Below are positions 22,015 to 30,913 of a DNA stretch of 64,000 nt, in pieces. Source of the stretch: Streptomyces sp. NBC_00162 (GTDB lineage: Bacteria; Actinomycetota; Actinomycetes; Streptomycetales; Streptomycetaceae); NCBI RefSeq assembly GCF_024611995.1, contig NZ_CP102509.1, forward strand, positions 3,162,001 to 3,226,000, read 5' to 3'. A program made the translations under genes and the position numbers. The first letter of the stretch is position 1. Every line of letters begins with the position of its first letter. The notes beneath the pieces are model-generated. The model saw nothing but the letters and a program-made list of their open reading frames with translations, was not told the origin of the DNA and did no database searches.

Positions 22015-23475
22015 ATGTCGGAGGCTGCATCCGCCCGGAGCCGGCTGACGGCCGACCGGGCCGCCCTGCTCACCGGGATCGGCCCGCTGGAGCCGATGCT
22101 GCGGGCCTGGCTGCCCACGCAGCGCTGGTTCGCGGGCAAGGGCCGTGCCATCGGCGCGTTCAGGACCGTCTCGGCGGCCGAACTGCTGCCTCCGGGGTCC
22201 GTCCCCGGACTGGTGCACCTGCTCCTCGACGTCGACGGGGACTGCTACCAACTCCTCCTGGGCATCCGCCCGTCCCTGCCGCCCGCGCTCGCGCACACGC
22301 TGATCGGGCACGCCGACGAGGGCCCCTACGCGGGCCGGGCGGTGTACGAGGCGCTGGGCGACCCCCGGCTCGCGGCCATGCTGCTGGAACGATTGCGCTC
22401 CCCCGGCAGCCTCGGCCCGCTCCGCTTCGACCGGGACCCGGACGCGCCGGTCCCGGCCGGGCTCGCCCCGCGGCCGCTGTCCGGCGAGCAGACCAACTCC
22501 TCGCTGATCTACGGGGATTCGTACATCCTGAAGGTGTTCCGGCGGGTCGGCCCGGGAGTCAACCCGGACCTGGAGCTGCCCCGGGCGCTGGCCGCCGCCG
22601 GGTGCGCCCGCGTCCCGGCGCCCGTCGCCTGGTACGAGGCCGAGCTGCCCGGCAGCGAGCCGCTGACCCTGGGCGTGCTCCAGCCGTATCTGCGCGGCTC
22701 CGACGACGGCTGGCAGCTCGCACTGCGCCGGCTCGGCGCCGGGGCCGACTTCACCGCCGAGGCCCACGCACTGGGCCGGGCCACCGCCGAGGTGCACAGC
22801 GCGCTCGCCGCCGCCCTGCCCACCGTCGCCCTCGGCCCGGAGCAGACCGCCCGGCTCGCCGCCGGGATGACGGCCCGGCTGGCCGCCACCGCCCGGGAAG
22901 TGGCCGCGCTGCGGCCCTACGAGGCGGGGCTGCGGGGGGCGTTCGACGCGCTGGCCGCCTCCCGCGGGGCCGGGGTGCCGGCCCAGCGGATCCACGGGGA
23001 CCTCCATCTGGGTCAGACCCTGCGCACCCTCGACGGCTCCTGGTCGTTGATCGACTTCGAGGGCGAGCCGGCCCGGCCGCTGGCCGACCGGCGCCGCCCC
23101 GAACCGGCCGTGCGCGACATCGCCGGGATACTGCGTTCCTTCGACTACGCCGCGCGCTCGCACCGGCCGTTCGCCCCCGCCTGGGCGGACGACTGCCGGG
23201 CCGCCTTCTGCGAGGGCTACGCCCGCACCACGGGCCGCGACCCCCGCGAGGATCCCGTGCTGCTGCGCGCGTACGAGACCGACAAGGCGGTGTACGAGGC
23301 CCGTTACGAGTCCCGGCACCGCCCCGACTGGCTGCACGTCCCGATGGCCGCGATCCGGCGGCTCTCGGAGCCGCAGCGGCCCGCCCACCGGATGCCTCCG
23401 GTCCCGCCCGCCCCCGGCTCCGTCTCCACGCACCCCCAACCCCATCAGAAGCCCCCGAGGAGGCCGCTCGCGTGA
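22015..23475 (+). CDS. mak: Maltokinase
   Basis: A 486-residue kinase (Pep2 type) that makes maltose-1-phosphate from maltose and ATP for GlgE. The N-terminal cap domain has [13 protein letters not shown], the usual family opening. The nucleotide region has [16 protein letters not shown] with the ATP-contacting lysine. The catalytic segment [13 protein letters not shown] and the metal-binding [16 protein letters not shown] are the aminoglycoside-kinase-like motifs of the family. It lies 169 bp downstream of treS, a spacer that could carry its own promoter, and overlaps glgB by 4 nt (GTGA). Length and motifs are normal; the C-terminus is proline-rich, running into the overlap. Confidence 0.95.
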   Translation: MSEAASARSRLTADRAALLTGIGPLEPMLRAWLPTQRWFAGKGRAIGAFRTVSAAELLPPGSVPGLVHLLLDVDGDCYQLLLGIRPSLPPALAHTLIGHADEGPYAGRAVYEALGDPRLAAMLLERLRSPGSLGPLRFDRDPDAPVPAGLAPRPLSGEQTNSSLIYGDSYILKVFRRVGPGVNPDLELPRALAAAGCARVPAPVAWYEAELPGSEPLTLGVLQPYLRGSDDGWQLALRRLGAGADFTAEAHALGRATAEVHSALAAALPTVALGPEQTARLAAGMTARLAATAREVAALRPYEAGLRGAFDALAASRGAGVPAQRIHGDLHLGQTLRTLDGSWSLIDFEGEPARPLADRRRPEPAVRDIAGILRSFDYAARSHRPFAPAWADDCRAAFCEGYARTTGRDPREDPVLLRAYETDKAVYEARYESRHRPDWLHVPMAAIRRLSEPQRPAHRMPPVPPAPGSVSTHPQPHQKPPRRPLA

Positions 23476-25772
23476 GCGCCGCACGACAGCCGTCACCGAC
23501 CGTCCCCGACGAAACCGGAGCCGTCCCGGCGTCCGCCAAGACAGCGACACGGGCTGGCCGCGCACCCCGGGCCCGCCGCGCCGCCCCACCCCGCGGGGTC
23601 CGGCCGGCGCCCGCGCTCGGCGGGGAGGAACGGGCCCGGCTGCTGGAGGGCCGTCACCACGACCCCCACGCGGTGCTGGGCGCCCGCACCGAGCGGGGCG
23701 GAGTGGCCTTCCGCGTGCTGCGCCCGTACGCCAAGGCGGTCACCGTCGTCGCCAAGGGGCTGCGGGCCGAGCTCTTCGACGAGGGGGACGGGCTGTTCTC
23801 CGGGCTGCTGCCGCTGACCGGGGTGCCGGACTACCGGCTGCTGGTCGCGTACGACAGCGACGAGATCGAGGTCCACGACCCGTACCGGTTCCTGCCCGCG
23901 CTCGGCGAGCTGGACCTGCACCTGATCGGCGAGGGCCGCCACGAGCAGCTGTGGAAGGCGCTCGGCGCCGAGCCGATGGAGCACCAGGGGGTGGACGGCA
24001 CCCGGTTCACGGTGTGGGCGCCGAACGCCCAGGGGGTCCGCGTCTCCGGGGACTTCTCGTACTGGGACTCCGTCGCCTACCCGATGCGCTCGCTCGGCGC
24101 CAGCGGCGTGTGGGAGCTGTTCCTGCCCGGCGTGGGCGCCGGGGCGCTGTACAAGTACGACATCACGCGCCCCGACGGCAGTCACACCCTTCGCGCGGAC
24201 CCGATGGCCCGGGCCGCGGAGGTGCCCCCGGCGAACGCCTCCCGGGTGACCGCCTCCGCGTACGCGTGGGGGGACGCGCAGTGGATGGCGAACCGCGGGG
24301 CCCGGCCCCCGCACCAGGCCCCCTTCTCCGTGTACGAGCTGCACCTGGCGTCCTGGCGGCCCGGGCTCTCGTACCGCCAGCTCGCCGAGCAGCTGCCGGG
24401 GTACGTGAAGGAGCTCGGCTTCACGCACGTGGAGCTGATGCCGGTCGCCGAGCACCCCTTCGGCGGCTCCTGGGGCTACCAGGTCACCGGCTTCTACGCG
24501 CCGACCTCGCGGATGGGCGGCCCGGACGACTTCCGTCTCCTCGTGGACGCGCTGCACCAGGCCGGGATCGGGGTGATCGTCGACTGGGTGCCGGCGCACT
24601 TCCCGCGCGACGACTGGGCCCTCGCCGAGTTCGACGGGCGGCCGCTGTACGAGCACCAGGACCCGCGGCGGGCCGCGCACCCGGACTGGGGGACGCTGGA
24701 GTTCGACTACGGCCGCAAGGAGGTCCGCAACTTCCTCGTCGCCAACGCCGTGTACTGGTGCGAGGAGTTCCACGTGGACGGGCTGCGCGTGGACGCGGTG
24801 GCCTCGATGCTCTATCTCGACTACTCGCGCGCCGAGGGCGAGTGGACGCCCAACGAGCACGGCGGGCGGGAGAACCTGGACGCGGTGGCGCTGCTCCAGG
24901 AGATGAACGCGACCGTGTACCGGCGCTGCCCGGGCGTGGTGACGATCGCGGAGGAGTCCACCGCGTGGGAGGGCGTGACCCGGCCCACGGACTCGGGCGG
25001 GCTGGGCTTCGGCCTGAAGTGGAACATGGGCTGGATGCACGACACGCTGCGCTACATGTCGAAGGAGTCGGTGCACCGCAAGTACCACCACCACGACATG
25101 ACCTTCGGGATGATCTACGCCTTCAGCGAGAACTACGTGCTGCCGATCTCGCACGACGAGGTGGTGCACGGCAAGGGTTCGCTGGTGTCGAAGATGCCCG
25201 GGGAGGACTGGTGGCAGAAGCGGGCCGCGCACCGGGCGTACCTGGGCTTCATGTGGGCCCACCCGGGGAAGCAGCTGCTCTTCATGGGTCAGGAGTTCGC
25301 CCAGGGTTCGGAGTGGTCTGAGGTGTACGGGCCGGACTGGTGGCTGCTGGACGACTCCTATTCGGCGGCCGGTGACCACCGGGGCGTCCGCACCCTCGTG
25401 CGCGACCTGAACCGCACCTACACGGCGGCGCCCGCCCTGTGGGAGCGGGACACCGTGCCGGAGGGCTTCGCCTGGGTGGAGGCGGACGCCGCGGAGGACA
25501 ACGTGTTCGCCTTCCTGCGGTACGCGCAGGACGGCTCGCAGCTCCTGTGCGTGTCGAACTTCTCGCCGGTGGTCCGGCACGGGTACCGGGTCGGGGTGCC
25601 GCAGGACGTCCCACTGTGGCAGGAGGTCCTCAACACCGACCAGGAGCAGTACGGCGGCAGCGGGGTGCGTCATCTGCAGCCGCTGCGGCCCGAGCCGGTC
25701 CCCGCGCAGGGCCGCCCGGCGAGCCTGCGCCTGACGCTCCCGCCGCTGGCGACGGTCTGGCTCAGGCCGTAA
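23472..25772 (+). CDS. glgB: 1,4-alpha-glucan branching enzyme
   Basis: A 766-residue GH13 branching enzyme that introduces alpha-1,6 branches into the glucan made by GlgE. A low-complexity, basic Ala/Arg/Pro-rich N-terminal extension of about 55 residues precedes the first carbohydrate-binding-like domain (HDPHAVLGA). A CBM48 domain follows ([19 protein letters not shown]). Catalytic residues are Asp441 ([16 protein letters not shown]), Glu494 (TIAEEST) and Asp562 ([12 protein letters not shown]); the spacings of 53 and 68 match E. coli GlgB Asp405/Glu458/Asp526. The GTG start overlaps the maltokinase stop. Its 3' end overlaps the convergent trxA gene by 11 nt. Confidence 0.97.
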   Translation: MSAARQPSPTVPDETGAVPASAKTATRAGRAPRARRAAPPRGVRPAPALGGEERARLLEGRHHDPHAVLGARTERGGVAFRVLRPYAKAVTVVAKGLRAELFDEGDGLFSGLLPLTGVPDYRLLVAYDSDEIEVHDPYRFLPALGELDLHLIGEGRHEQLWKALGAEPMEHQGVDGTRFTVWAPNAQGVRVSGDFSYWDSVAYPMRSLGASGVWELFLPGVGAGALYKYDITRPDGSHTLRADPMARAAEVPPANASRVTASAYAWGDAQWMANRGARPPHQAPFSVYELHLASWRPGLSYRQLAEQLPGYVKELGFTHVELMPVAEHPFGGSWGYQVTGFYAPTSRMGGPDDFRLLVDALHQAGIGVIVDWVPAHFPRDDWALAEFDGRPLYEHQDPRRAAHPDWGTLEFDYGRKEVRNFLVANAVYWCEEFHVDGLRVDAVASMLYLDYSRAEGEWTPNEHGGRENLDAVALLQEMNATVYRRCPGVVTIAEESTAWEGVTRPTDSGGLGFGLKWNMGWMHDTLRYMSKESVHRKYHHHDMTFGMIYAFSENYVLPISHDEVVHGKGSLVSKMPGEDWWQKRAAHRAYLGFMWAHPGKQLLFMGQEFAQGSEWSEVYGPDWWLLDDSYSAAGDHRGVRTLVRDLNRTYTAAPALWERDTVPEGFAWVEADAAEDNVFAFLRYAQDGSQLLCVSNFSPVVRHGYRVGVPQDVPLWQEVLNTDQEQYGGSGVRHLQPLRPEPVPAQGRPASLRLTLPPLATVWLRP

Positions 25773-26124
25773 CGGCCGCCGCGAGGTGCTCCTCCAGTTC
25801 CTGGAGGAGCTTGCGCTTGGCCCGGGCCCCGACCATCTGCCGGACGGGCTCGCCGTCGCGGAAGACGAGCAGGGTCGGCATGGACAGCACCCCGTACCGC
25901 GTGACGGTGGCGGGGTTGCCGTCCGCGTCGATCTGCACGACCTTGAGGCGGCCGGCCTCCTCGGCGGCGATCGCGGACAGCACGGGCAGCACGGGCGCGA
26001 GCTGGCGGCAGGGGCCGCACCAGTCCGCGGTGAACTCCACGAGGACGGGCCTGCCCCGCTCGCCGAGCACCTCGGTGTCGAAGTCGGCGTCGGTCACTTC
26101 CGCGACACCCTGTGCGTGGATCAT
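25762..26124 (-). CDS. trxA: Thioredoxin
   Basis: A 120-residue thioredoxin with the redox motif W35-C36-G37-P38-C39, the buried FTADWC strand, the cis-proline in SMPTLLVF, and a C-terminal helix. It reduces disulfides in cytosolic proteins using thioredoxin reductase, which is not in this window. The ATG at 26124 follows a G/A-rich site. The stop codon falls inside the end of glgB on the other strand, so the two genes overlap tail to tail without a terminator. The altered MerR gene lies 40 nt upstream on the same strand and could be co-transcribed. Confidence 0.95.
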   Translation of the reverse strand: MIHAQGVAEVTDADFDTEVLGERGRPVLVEFTADWCGPCRQLAPVLPVLSAIAAEEAGRLKVVQIDADGNPATVTRYGVLSMPTLLVFRDGEPVRQMVGARAKRKLLQELEEHLAAAVTA

Positions 26125-26164
26125 GTCGTGTTCCCCCTCTTGTGCCGGTCATCCGGTCATCCGG

Positions 26165-26500
26165 TCATTGCGCAGCGCGGTGTCGCGGCTTCCCCAGCGG
26201 CCTCCTCGGCGACGGCGATCCCCCAGCTACCGCTGGGGGAGAGTCCCCGGACGGGTGGCCGGCCCGCAGGCAGTCCACGAAGGGCCGGGTCTCCTCCAGC
26301 TCGAAGCCGAAGTCCTGGAGCATGCGGATCTGGCGGAGCAGCCGCAGGTCGTCCTCGTCGTAGGTGCGGTAGCCGTTGTCCGTCCGACGGGCGGGCAGGA
26401 GCCCGCGCGACTCTCCCCCAGCTACCGCTGGGAGGTGCCCCCAGTACCGCAGGGTCCGGGTGCTGGTTCCGGCCCGCTCCGCCAGTTCACCGATGCGCAT
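26165..26500 (-). CDS. MerR-family regulator disrupted by two palindromic insertions
   Basis: A 111-residue frame beginning MRIGELAERAGTSTRTLRYW, a typical MerR helix-turn-helix. Normal relatives continue directly (RYYE..G) into GLLPARRTDNGYRTYDEDDLRLL; here HLPAVAGGES is wedged between the recognition helix and the wing. After DCLRAGHPSGDS the family usually continues with a Cys-Pro motif and a dimerisation helix; instead a second insertion (PPAVAGGSPSP) leads into a short unrelated basic tail and stop. Both inserts are encoded by copies of the same hairpin element. DNA binding and dimerisation are probably impaired, so this may be a decaying gene that kept an open frame. It may once have controlled trxA just downstream. 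Confidence 0.75.
   Translation of the reverse strand: MRIGELAERAGTSTRTLRYWGHLPAVAGGESRGLLPARRTDNGYRTYDEDDLRLLRQIRMLQDFGFELEETRPFVDCLRAGHPSGDSPPAVAGGSPSPRRPLGKPRHRAAQ
26220..26245. repeat. Palindromic element, copy inside the merR 3' end
   Basis: CCCCCAGC, loop TACC and GCTGGGGG form a perfect 8-bp hairpin, followed by AGAGTC. On the minus strand it reads GACTCTCCCCCAGCGGTAGC, the inverted counterpart of the copy at 26409. Confidence 0.8.
26409..26440. repeat. Palindromic element, copy inside the merR DNA-binding region
   Basis: GACTCTCCCCCAGC, TACC, GCTGGGAGGTGCCC. The CCCAGC/GCTGGG hairpin and the flanking GACTCTCC match the copy at 26220-26245, in opposite orientation. The CTCCCCCAGC...GCTGGGAGGTGCCCCC form is a common dispersed Streptomyces repeat. 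Confidence 0.8.
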
Positions 26501-26740
26501 GGCCCGACCGTATTCCTTGACGCCGACGTCAAGGCAATGTGTGAGAGCTGTGAGGGGTCTTGCGCTGACCGGCTCTGGCTGGAACCGTACGGTGTAGTCG
26601 ATCTTCGAGTGCACCGATTACCGGACGGTCGCCGGGAAACCCGGCGAAATGCCGCAACTCCATAGGACGTTCCTACGAGTTATGGGCTTGTTTGATTGGT
26701 CTGTAGGCGCCGCGCCCTGGCCACTTCTACGGTGTGCCAT

Positions 26741-27421
26741 GTGCACTCCAGCCCACCTTTCAATGCCCCCGCCGCGCGTCGTCTGCGCGCGGCCCTGGGC
26801 ATGGCTCCCGGTCATGTCGCCTATGGCCTGCGCGCCCAGTACGGACTGATCGTCGCGCCCGAGACCGTGATGGCCTGGGAGCGTGGCGAGATATCTCCTT
26901 CCTCGGCCGAGCTCACGGCCCTCGCCGGCGTCCTGTGGTGCTCTCCCGGGGAGCTGCTCGCCGAGCCGGTCACCTTGCGGGAGCACCGGATCTCCAGGGG
27001 GCTGGCCGCGGAGGAGCTGGCCCGGCGGATCGGCCTGGAGGCGAACGCGTACCAGAAGATGGAGGACACCGGGCGCTGGAAGGGCAACGAGCGCCAGTCC
27101 GCCGCCCTCGCGACGGCACTGGGTCTGACCCTGGCCCAGTTCGTGACGGCCACCGGCAAGCAGGAGGAGCTGGCGGACCTGCTGCGCAGCGCGGTGACCA
27201 CGCGCTGGCAGGCGTACGTTAAGCCGCTGGGCAAGCTGCTGCCGATCCCCAAGGCCCATCTGGAGCGGATGCTGGAGCTGCTGCACGGGGACTACCAGTC
27301 GCGGATGATGGCGACGCTCAGCTGGGGCAGCGGCGGCGAGGCCGGGAGCGGGGACGCGGGGCGGGAGTTCCTCGCTGAGATCGTGGACCGGTTCTGGAGC
27401 CTCGCGGGCGGTGCGACGTAG
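26741..27421 (+). CDS. Double helix-turn-helix (XRE-like) regulator
   Basis: A 226-residue protein with two XRE-type DNA-binding segments. The first (about residues 9-70) has ARRLRAALGMAPGHVAYGL and VMAWERGEISPSSAELTALA. The second (about 82-135) has HRISRGLAAEELARRIGLEANAY split by a KMEDTGRW turn. The C-terminal half is helical with no recognised ligand domain. Such proteins are DNA-binding regulators in actinomycetes; its targets are unknown. The start is uncertain: GTG at 26741 fits the family opening HSSPPFNAPAARRL, while a GTG at 26732 and a TTG at 26696 are also in frame. None has a good ribosome site, so leaderless or weak initiation is possible. A strong shared terminator follows. 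Confidence 0.8.
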   Translation: MHSSPPFNAPAARRLRAALGMAPGHVAYGLRAQYGLIVAPETVMAWERGEISPSSAELTALAGVLWCSPGELLAEPVTLREHRISRGLAAEELARRIGLEANAYQKMEDTGRWKGNERQSAALATALGLTLAQFVTATGKQEELADLLRSAVTTRWQAYVKPLGKLLPIPKAHLERMLELLHGDYQSRMMATLSWGSGGEAGSGDAGREFLAEIVDRFWSLAGGAT

Positions 27422-27447
27422 GACACTTCCGGTCGAACCGGACATGT

Positions 27448-27498
27448 GCCGAACGGCCCCGGCCCGTCCTCGAGAGGGACGGGCCGGGGCCGTTCGGC
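27448..27498. terminator. Perfect 22-bp stem-loop, bidirectional terminator
   Basis: GCCGAACGGCCCCGGCCCGT plus CC pairs with its exact complement at 27477-27498 around a 7-nt loop. It lies between the convergent regulator gene (stop 27421) and pfkA (stop 27538), and should end both transcripts. Confidence 0.85.
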
Positions 27499-27537
27499 CG
27501 GCGGAAAGGGGGCGGAAGTCCCGCGCCCGGGGGACCT

Positions 27538-28563
27538 TTAGAAGACGGACTCGGCCTCGTACACGCGGGCCTCGGGAACCGTCTTCAGCTCGGTGACGGC
27601 CAAGGCCAGCGGGGCCATCACGATGTCGGTGCCGCGCAGGGCGGTCATGTTGCCGAAGTCGCCGCGGTGGACGGCCTCGACGGCGTGCCAGCCGAAGCGG
27701 GTCGCGAGGACGCGGTCGTACGCGGTCGGGGTGCCGCCGCGCTGGACGTGGCCGAGGATGACCGGGCGGGCCTCCTTGCCCAGGCGCCGCTCCAGCTCGA
27801 CCGCCAGGCGGTTGCCGATGCCGGCGAAGCGCTCGTGGCCGTACTGGTCGATGGCGCCCTTCTCGTACGGCATGGAGCCCTCGGCCGGGTGCGCGCCCTC
27901 GGCGACGCAGACGACGGCGAACTTCTTCCCGCGGGCGAACCGTTCCTCCACCATCTTCACCAGGGCGTCCACCTCGAAGGGACGCTCGGGCAGACAGATC
28001 CCGTGCGCGCCGCCGGCCATGCCGGACTCCAGGGCGATCCAGCCCGCGTGGCGGCCCATGACCTCGACGACCATCACGCGCTGGTGCGACTCGGCGGTGG
28101 TCTTCAGGCGGTCGATGGCCTCGGTGGCGACCATGACGGCGGTGTCGAAGCCGAAGGTGCGGTCGGTGGAGGAGATGTCGTTGTCGATGGTCTTCGGCAC
28201 GCCGACGACCGGCATCCCGGCATCCGACAGCATCCGCGCGGCGGTCAGGGTGCCCTCGCCGCCGATCGGGATGAGGGCGTCGATGCCGTAGCGCGTCGCC
28301 AGTTCCTGCGCGTTCTCGGCGGCTTCGTGAAGACGTGCGCGCTCCATGCGGGCCGAACCGAGGATCGTGCCTCCGCGGGCGAGAATGCCACTGACGGCAT
28401 TGATGTCGAGAGGGCGGAAGTTGCCGTCCAGGAGGCCCTTGAAACCGTCTTCAAAACCGATGACCTCGTCCCCGTGCCCGACCACGGCGCGGTGTACGAC
28501 CGATCGGATGACAGCGTTGAGGCCCGGACAGTCGCCGCCTGCGGTGAGAACTCCGATACGCAT
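27538..28563 (-). CDS. pfkA: 6-phosphofructokinase
   Basis: A 341-residue phosphofructokinase converting fructose-6-phosphate to fructose-1,6-bisphosphate. The N-terminal MRIGVLTAGGDCPGLNAVIR is the nucleotide loop. The active site has GGEGTLTAARML, KTIDNDISSTD with the catalytic aspartate, and MGRHAGWIALESG. The glycine after GGE is the form typical of ATP-using enzymes; pyrophosphate-dependent forms carry Asp there. The ATG at 28563 begins exactly at the conserved family start. It is divergent from pta, so entry and overflow ends of glycolysis share a 226-bp control region. Confidence 0.96.
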   Translation of the reverse strand: MRIGVLTAGGDCPGLNAVIRSVVHRAVVGHGDEVIGFEDGFKGLLDGNFRPLDINAVSGILARGGTILGSARMERARLHEAAENAQELATRYGIDALIPIGGEGTLTAARMLSDAGMPVVGVPKTIDNDISSTDRTFGFDTAVMVATEAIDRLKTTAESHQRVMVVEVMGRHAGWIALESGMAGGAHGICLPERPFEVDALVKMVEERFARGKKFAVVCVAEGAHPAEGSMPYEKGAIDQYGHERFAGIGNRLAVELERRLGKEARPVILGHVQRGGTPTAYDRVLATRFGWHAVEAVHRGDFGNMTALRGTDIVMAPLALAVTELKTVPEARVYEAESVF

Positions 28564-28732
28564 CGTGCTGTGTCTCCTGCCGTACATGTGAAGAAGGGCG
28601 TAATGAGGAAGCCTGTCCGATTGTTCCACGGGCCGGGGGTGCCCCGCGTCTTCTGCTGCTCCGCCCGCCGGGCCTTTCGACCCCTCCGGCCAGGCCTTTT
28701 CCCGGCGGGCGTCCTATCCATCGGCAGAGGTA

Positions 28733-28760
28733 TTGTCAAGAGGTCAAGCCACACTAAATG
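28733..28760 (+). promoter_or_regulatory. Candidate pta promoter
   Basis: TTGTCA at 28733-28738 and TAAATG at 28755-28760 are separated by 16 bp, close to a housekeeping sigma-factor promoter. Transcription would start about 20 nt before the pta GTG. It overlaps direct repeats of GTCAAG (28736 and 28743). Confidence 0.4.
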
Positions 28761-28789
28761 GACATTCACAGCATGGACGGAGAGCACGC

Positions 28790-30880
28790 GTGACGCGCAG
28801 CGTGTACGTGACCGGCATCGAGCGGGGGGACGGCCGACAGGTCGTCGAGCTGGGAATCATGGAGATCCTGACCCGGCAGACAGGCCGGGTCGGCGTCTAT
28901 CGCCCGTTGCTCCACGACGGCCCCGACCGGCTCTTCGATCTGCTCAAGGCCCGCTACCGGATCGACCAGGACGCGTCCACGGCCTACGGCATGGAGTACG
29001 AGGAGGCCTCGGCGATCCTCGCCGAGAAGGGCACCGACGAGCTGGTCTCGCAGCTGGTCGACCGCTACCACCGGGTGGCCCGCGAGTACGAGGTCATGCT
29101 GGTCCTGGGCACCGACTACGCCGACACCAACCTCCCCGACGAGCTCGCGCTCAACGCCCGGCTCGCCAACGAGCTGGGCGCGGTCGTCGTTCCCGTCGTG
29201 GGCGGAGTCAAGCACCCCGCCGAGGCCGTGCGCGCCGAGACCCGCAACGCCTACCGCGCGTACGAGACCCTGGGCTGCCACGTGGTCGCGATGGTCGTCA
29301 ACCGGGTGGCCGCCGAGGACCGCGACACCATAGCCGAGCGACTGGCCGCCCGGCTCCCCGTGCCCTGCTACGTGCTGCCGGACGACAAGTCGCTCTCCGC
29401 CCCGACCGTCGCCCAGATCACCCAGGCGCTCGGCGGCGAGGTGCTCCTCGGCGACGAGGCCGGGCTGGCCCGCGACGCCCTGGACTTCGTCTTCGGCGGC
29501 GCCATGCTGCCGAACTTCCTGAACGCGCTGACCCCCGGCTGTCTGGTCGTCACCCCCGGGGACCGCTCCGACCTCGTCATCGGCGCACTGGCCGCGCACA
29601 CCTCGGGCACCCCGCCGATCGCCGGTGTGCTGCTCACCCTGAACGAGCGCCCGGGCCCGGACATCCTCACGCTGGCCTCGAAGCTGGCGCCGGGCACGCC
29701 CGTGGTGTCGGTGGCCGGCAACAGCTTCCCGACCGCCGCCGAACTCTTCTCGCTGCAGAGCCGGTTGAACTCCGCGACCCCGCGCAAGCTGGAGACCGCG
29801 CTCGGCCTCTTCGAGCGGCACGTGAACACCGGCGAGCTGCGCGACCTGCTGTCGGTGGCCCGCTCCGAGCGCGTCACCCCGATGATGTTCGAGCACGAGC
29901 TGCTGGAGCGGGCCCGCGCCGAGCGGCGCCGCGTCGTACTGCCCGAGGGCACCGAGGAGCGCGTGCTGCGCGCCGCGGACGTGGTGCTGCGCCGGGGGGT
30001 GTGCGACCTGACCCTGCTGGGCGAGGAGCAGGCGATCGTGAAGAAGGCCGGCGACCTCGGGATCGACATCTCGGGCGCACAGCTCATCGATCCGGCGACC
30101 TCCCCCTTGCGGGAACGTTTCGCCGAGTACTACGCCAAGGTCCGCGCCCACAAGGGCATGACCGTCGAGCTGGCCAACGACGTGGTCACCGACGTCAATT
30201 ACTTCGGCACCCTGATGGTCCAGGAGGGCCTGGCCGACGGCATGGTCTCCGGCTCGGTGCACTCCACCGCCGCGACCATCCGCCCGGCCTTCGAGATCAT
30301 CAAGACCAAGCCCGAGGCCTCCATCGTCTCCTCGGTCTTCTTCATGTGCCTGGCCGACCGGGTCCTCGTGTACGGCGACTGCGCGGTCAACCCGGACCCG
30401 GGCGCCGACCAGCTCGCCGACATCGCCGTCCAGTCGGCCGCCACCGCCGCCGCCTTCGGCGTCGAGCCGCGGATCGCGATGCTCTCGTACTCGACCGGCA
30501 CCTCGGGCAGCGGAGCGGACGTGGACAAGGTCCGCAAGGCCACCGAGATCGTCCGCGAGCAGCGCCCCGATCTGCTGATCGAGGGTCCGATCCAGTACGA
30601 CGCGGCCGTGGAGCCCTCGGTCGCCGCGACCAAACTGCCCGGGTCCGAGGTGGCCGGCCGCGCGAGCGTGCTGATCTTCCCCGACCTCAACACCGGCAAC
30701 AACACGTACAAGGCCGTGCAGCGTTCGGCGGGCGCCGTGGCGGTCGGCCCGGTGCTCCAGGGCCTGCGCAAGCCGGTCAACGACCTCTCGCGCGGCGCAC
30801 TGGTCCAGGACATCGTCACCACCGTGGCCATCACCGCGATCCAGGCCCAGTCGCAGCCGCAGCCGCAGGCCGCCCGGTAA
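28790..30880 (+). CDS. pta: Phosphate acetyltransferase
   Basis: A 696-residue long-form Pta that interconverts acetyl-CoA and acetyl phosphate. The N-terminal third is the P-loop-like regulatory domain (VYVTGIERGDGRQVVELGIM; EVMLVLGTDYAD). A DRTGG domain follows (about 210-330; TPGDRSDLVIGALAAH). The catalytic PTA_PTB domain (about 370-690) has VVLPEGTEERVLRAADVVLR, EGLADGMVSGSVHSTAATIR, SYSTGTSGSG and FPDLNTGNNTYKAVQRSAG. The GTG at 28790 follows GGAG. ackA begins 33 nt downstream with its own AAGGAAAG site, so the two act as an acetate operon making ATP from acetyl-CoA. Confidence 0.96.
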   Translation: MTRSVYVTGIERGDGRQVVELGIMEILTRQTGRVGVYRPLLHDGPDRLFDLLKARYRIDQDASTAYGMEYEEASAILAEKGTDELVSQLVDRYHRVAREYEVMLVLGTDYADTNLPDELALNARLANELGAVVVPVVGGVKHPAEAVRAETRNAYRAYETLGCHVVAMVVNRVAAEDRDTIAERLAARLPVPCYVLPDDKSLSAPTVAQITQALGGEVLLGDEAGLARDALDFVFGGAMLPNFLNALTPGCLVVTPGDRSDLVIGALAAHTSGTPPIAGVLLTLNERPGPDILTLASKLAPGTPVVSVAGNSFPTAAELFSLQSRLNSATPRKLETALGLFERHVNTGELRDLLSVARSERVTPMMFEHELLERARAERRRVVLPEGTEERVLRAADVVLRRGVCDLTLLGEEQAIVKKAGDLGIDISGAQLIDPATSPLRERFAEYYAKVRAHKGMTVELANDVVTDVNYFGTLMVQEGLADGMVSGSVHSTAATIRPAFEIIKTKPEASIVSSVFFMCLADRVLVYGDCAVNPDPGADQLADIAVQSAATAAAFGVEPRIAMLSYSTGTSGSGADVDKVRKATEIVREQRPDLLIEGPIQYDAAVEPSVAATKLPGSEVAGRASVLIFPDLNTGNNTYKAVQRSAGAVAVGPVLQGLRKPVNDLSRGALVQDIVTTVAITAIQAQSQPQPQAAR

Positions 30881-30913
30881 TCCCCCACCGCACCCGAAGG
30901 AAAGACCCGCATC

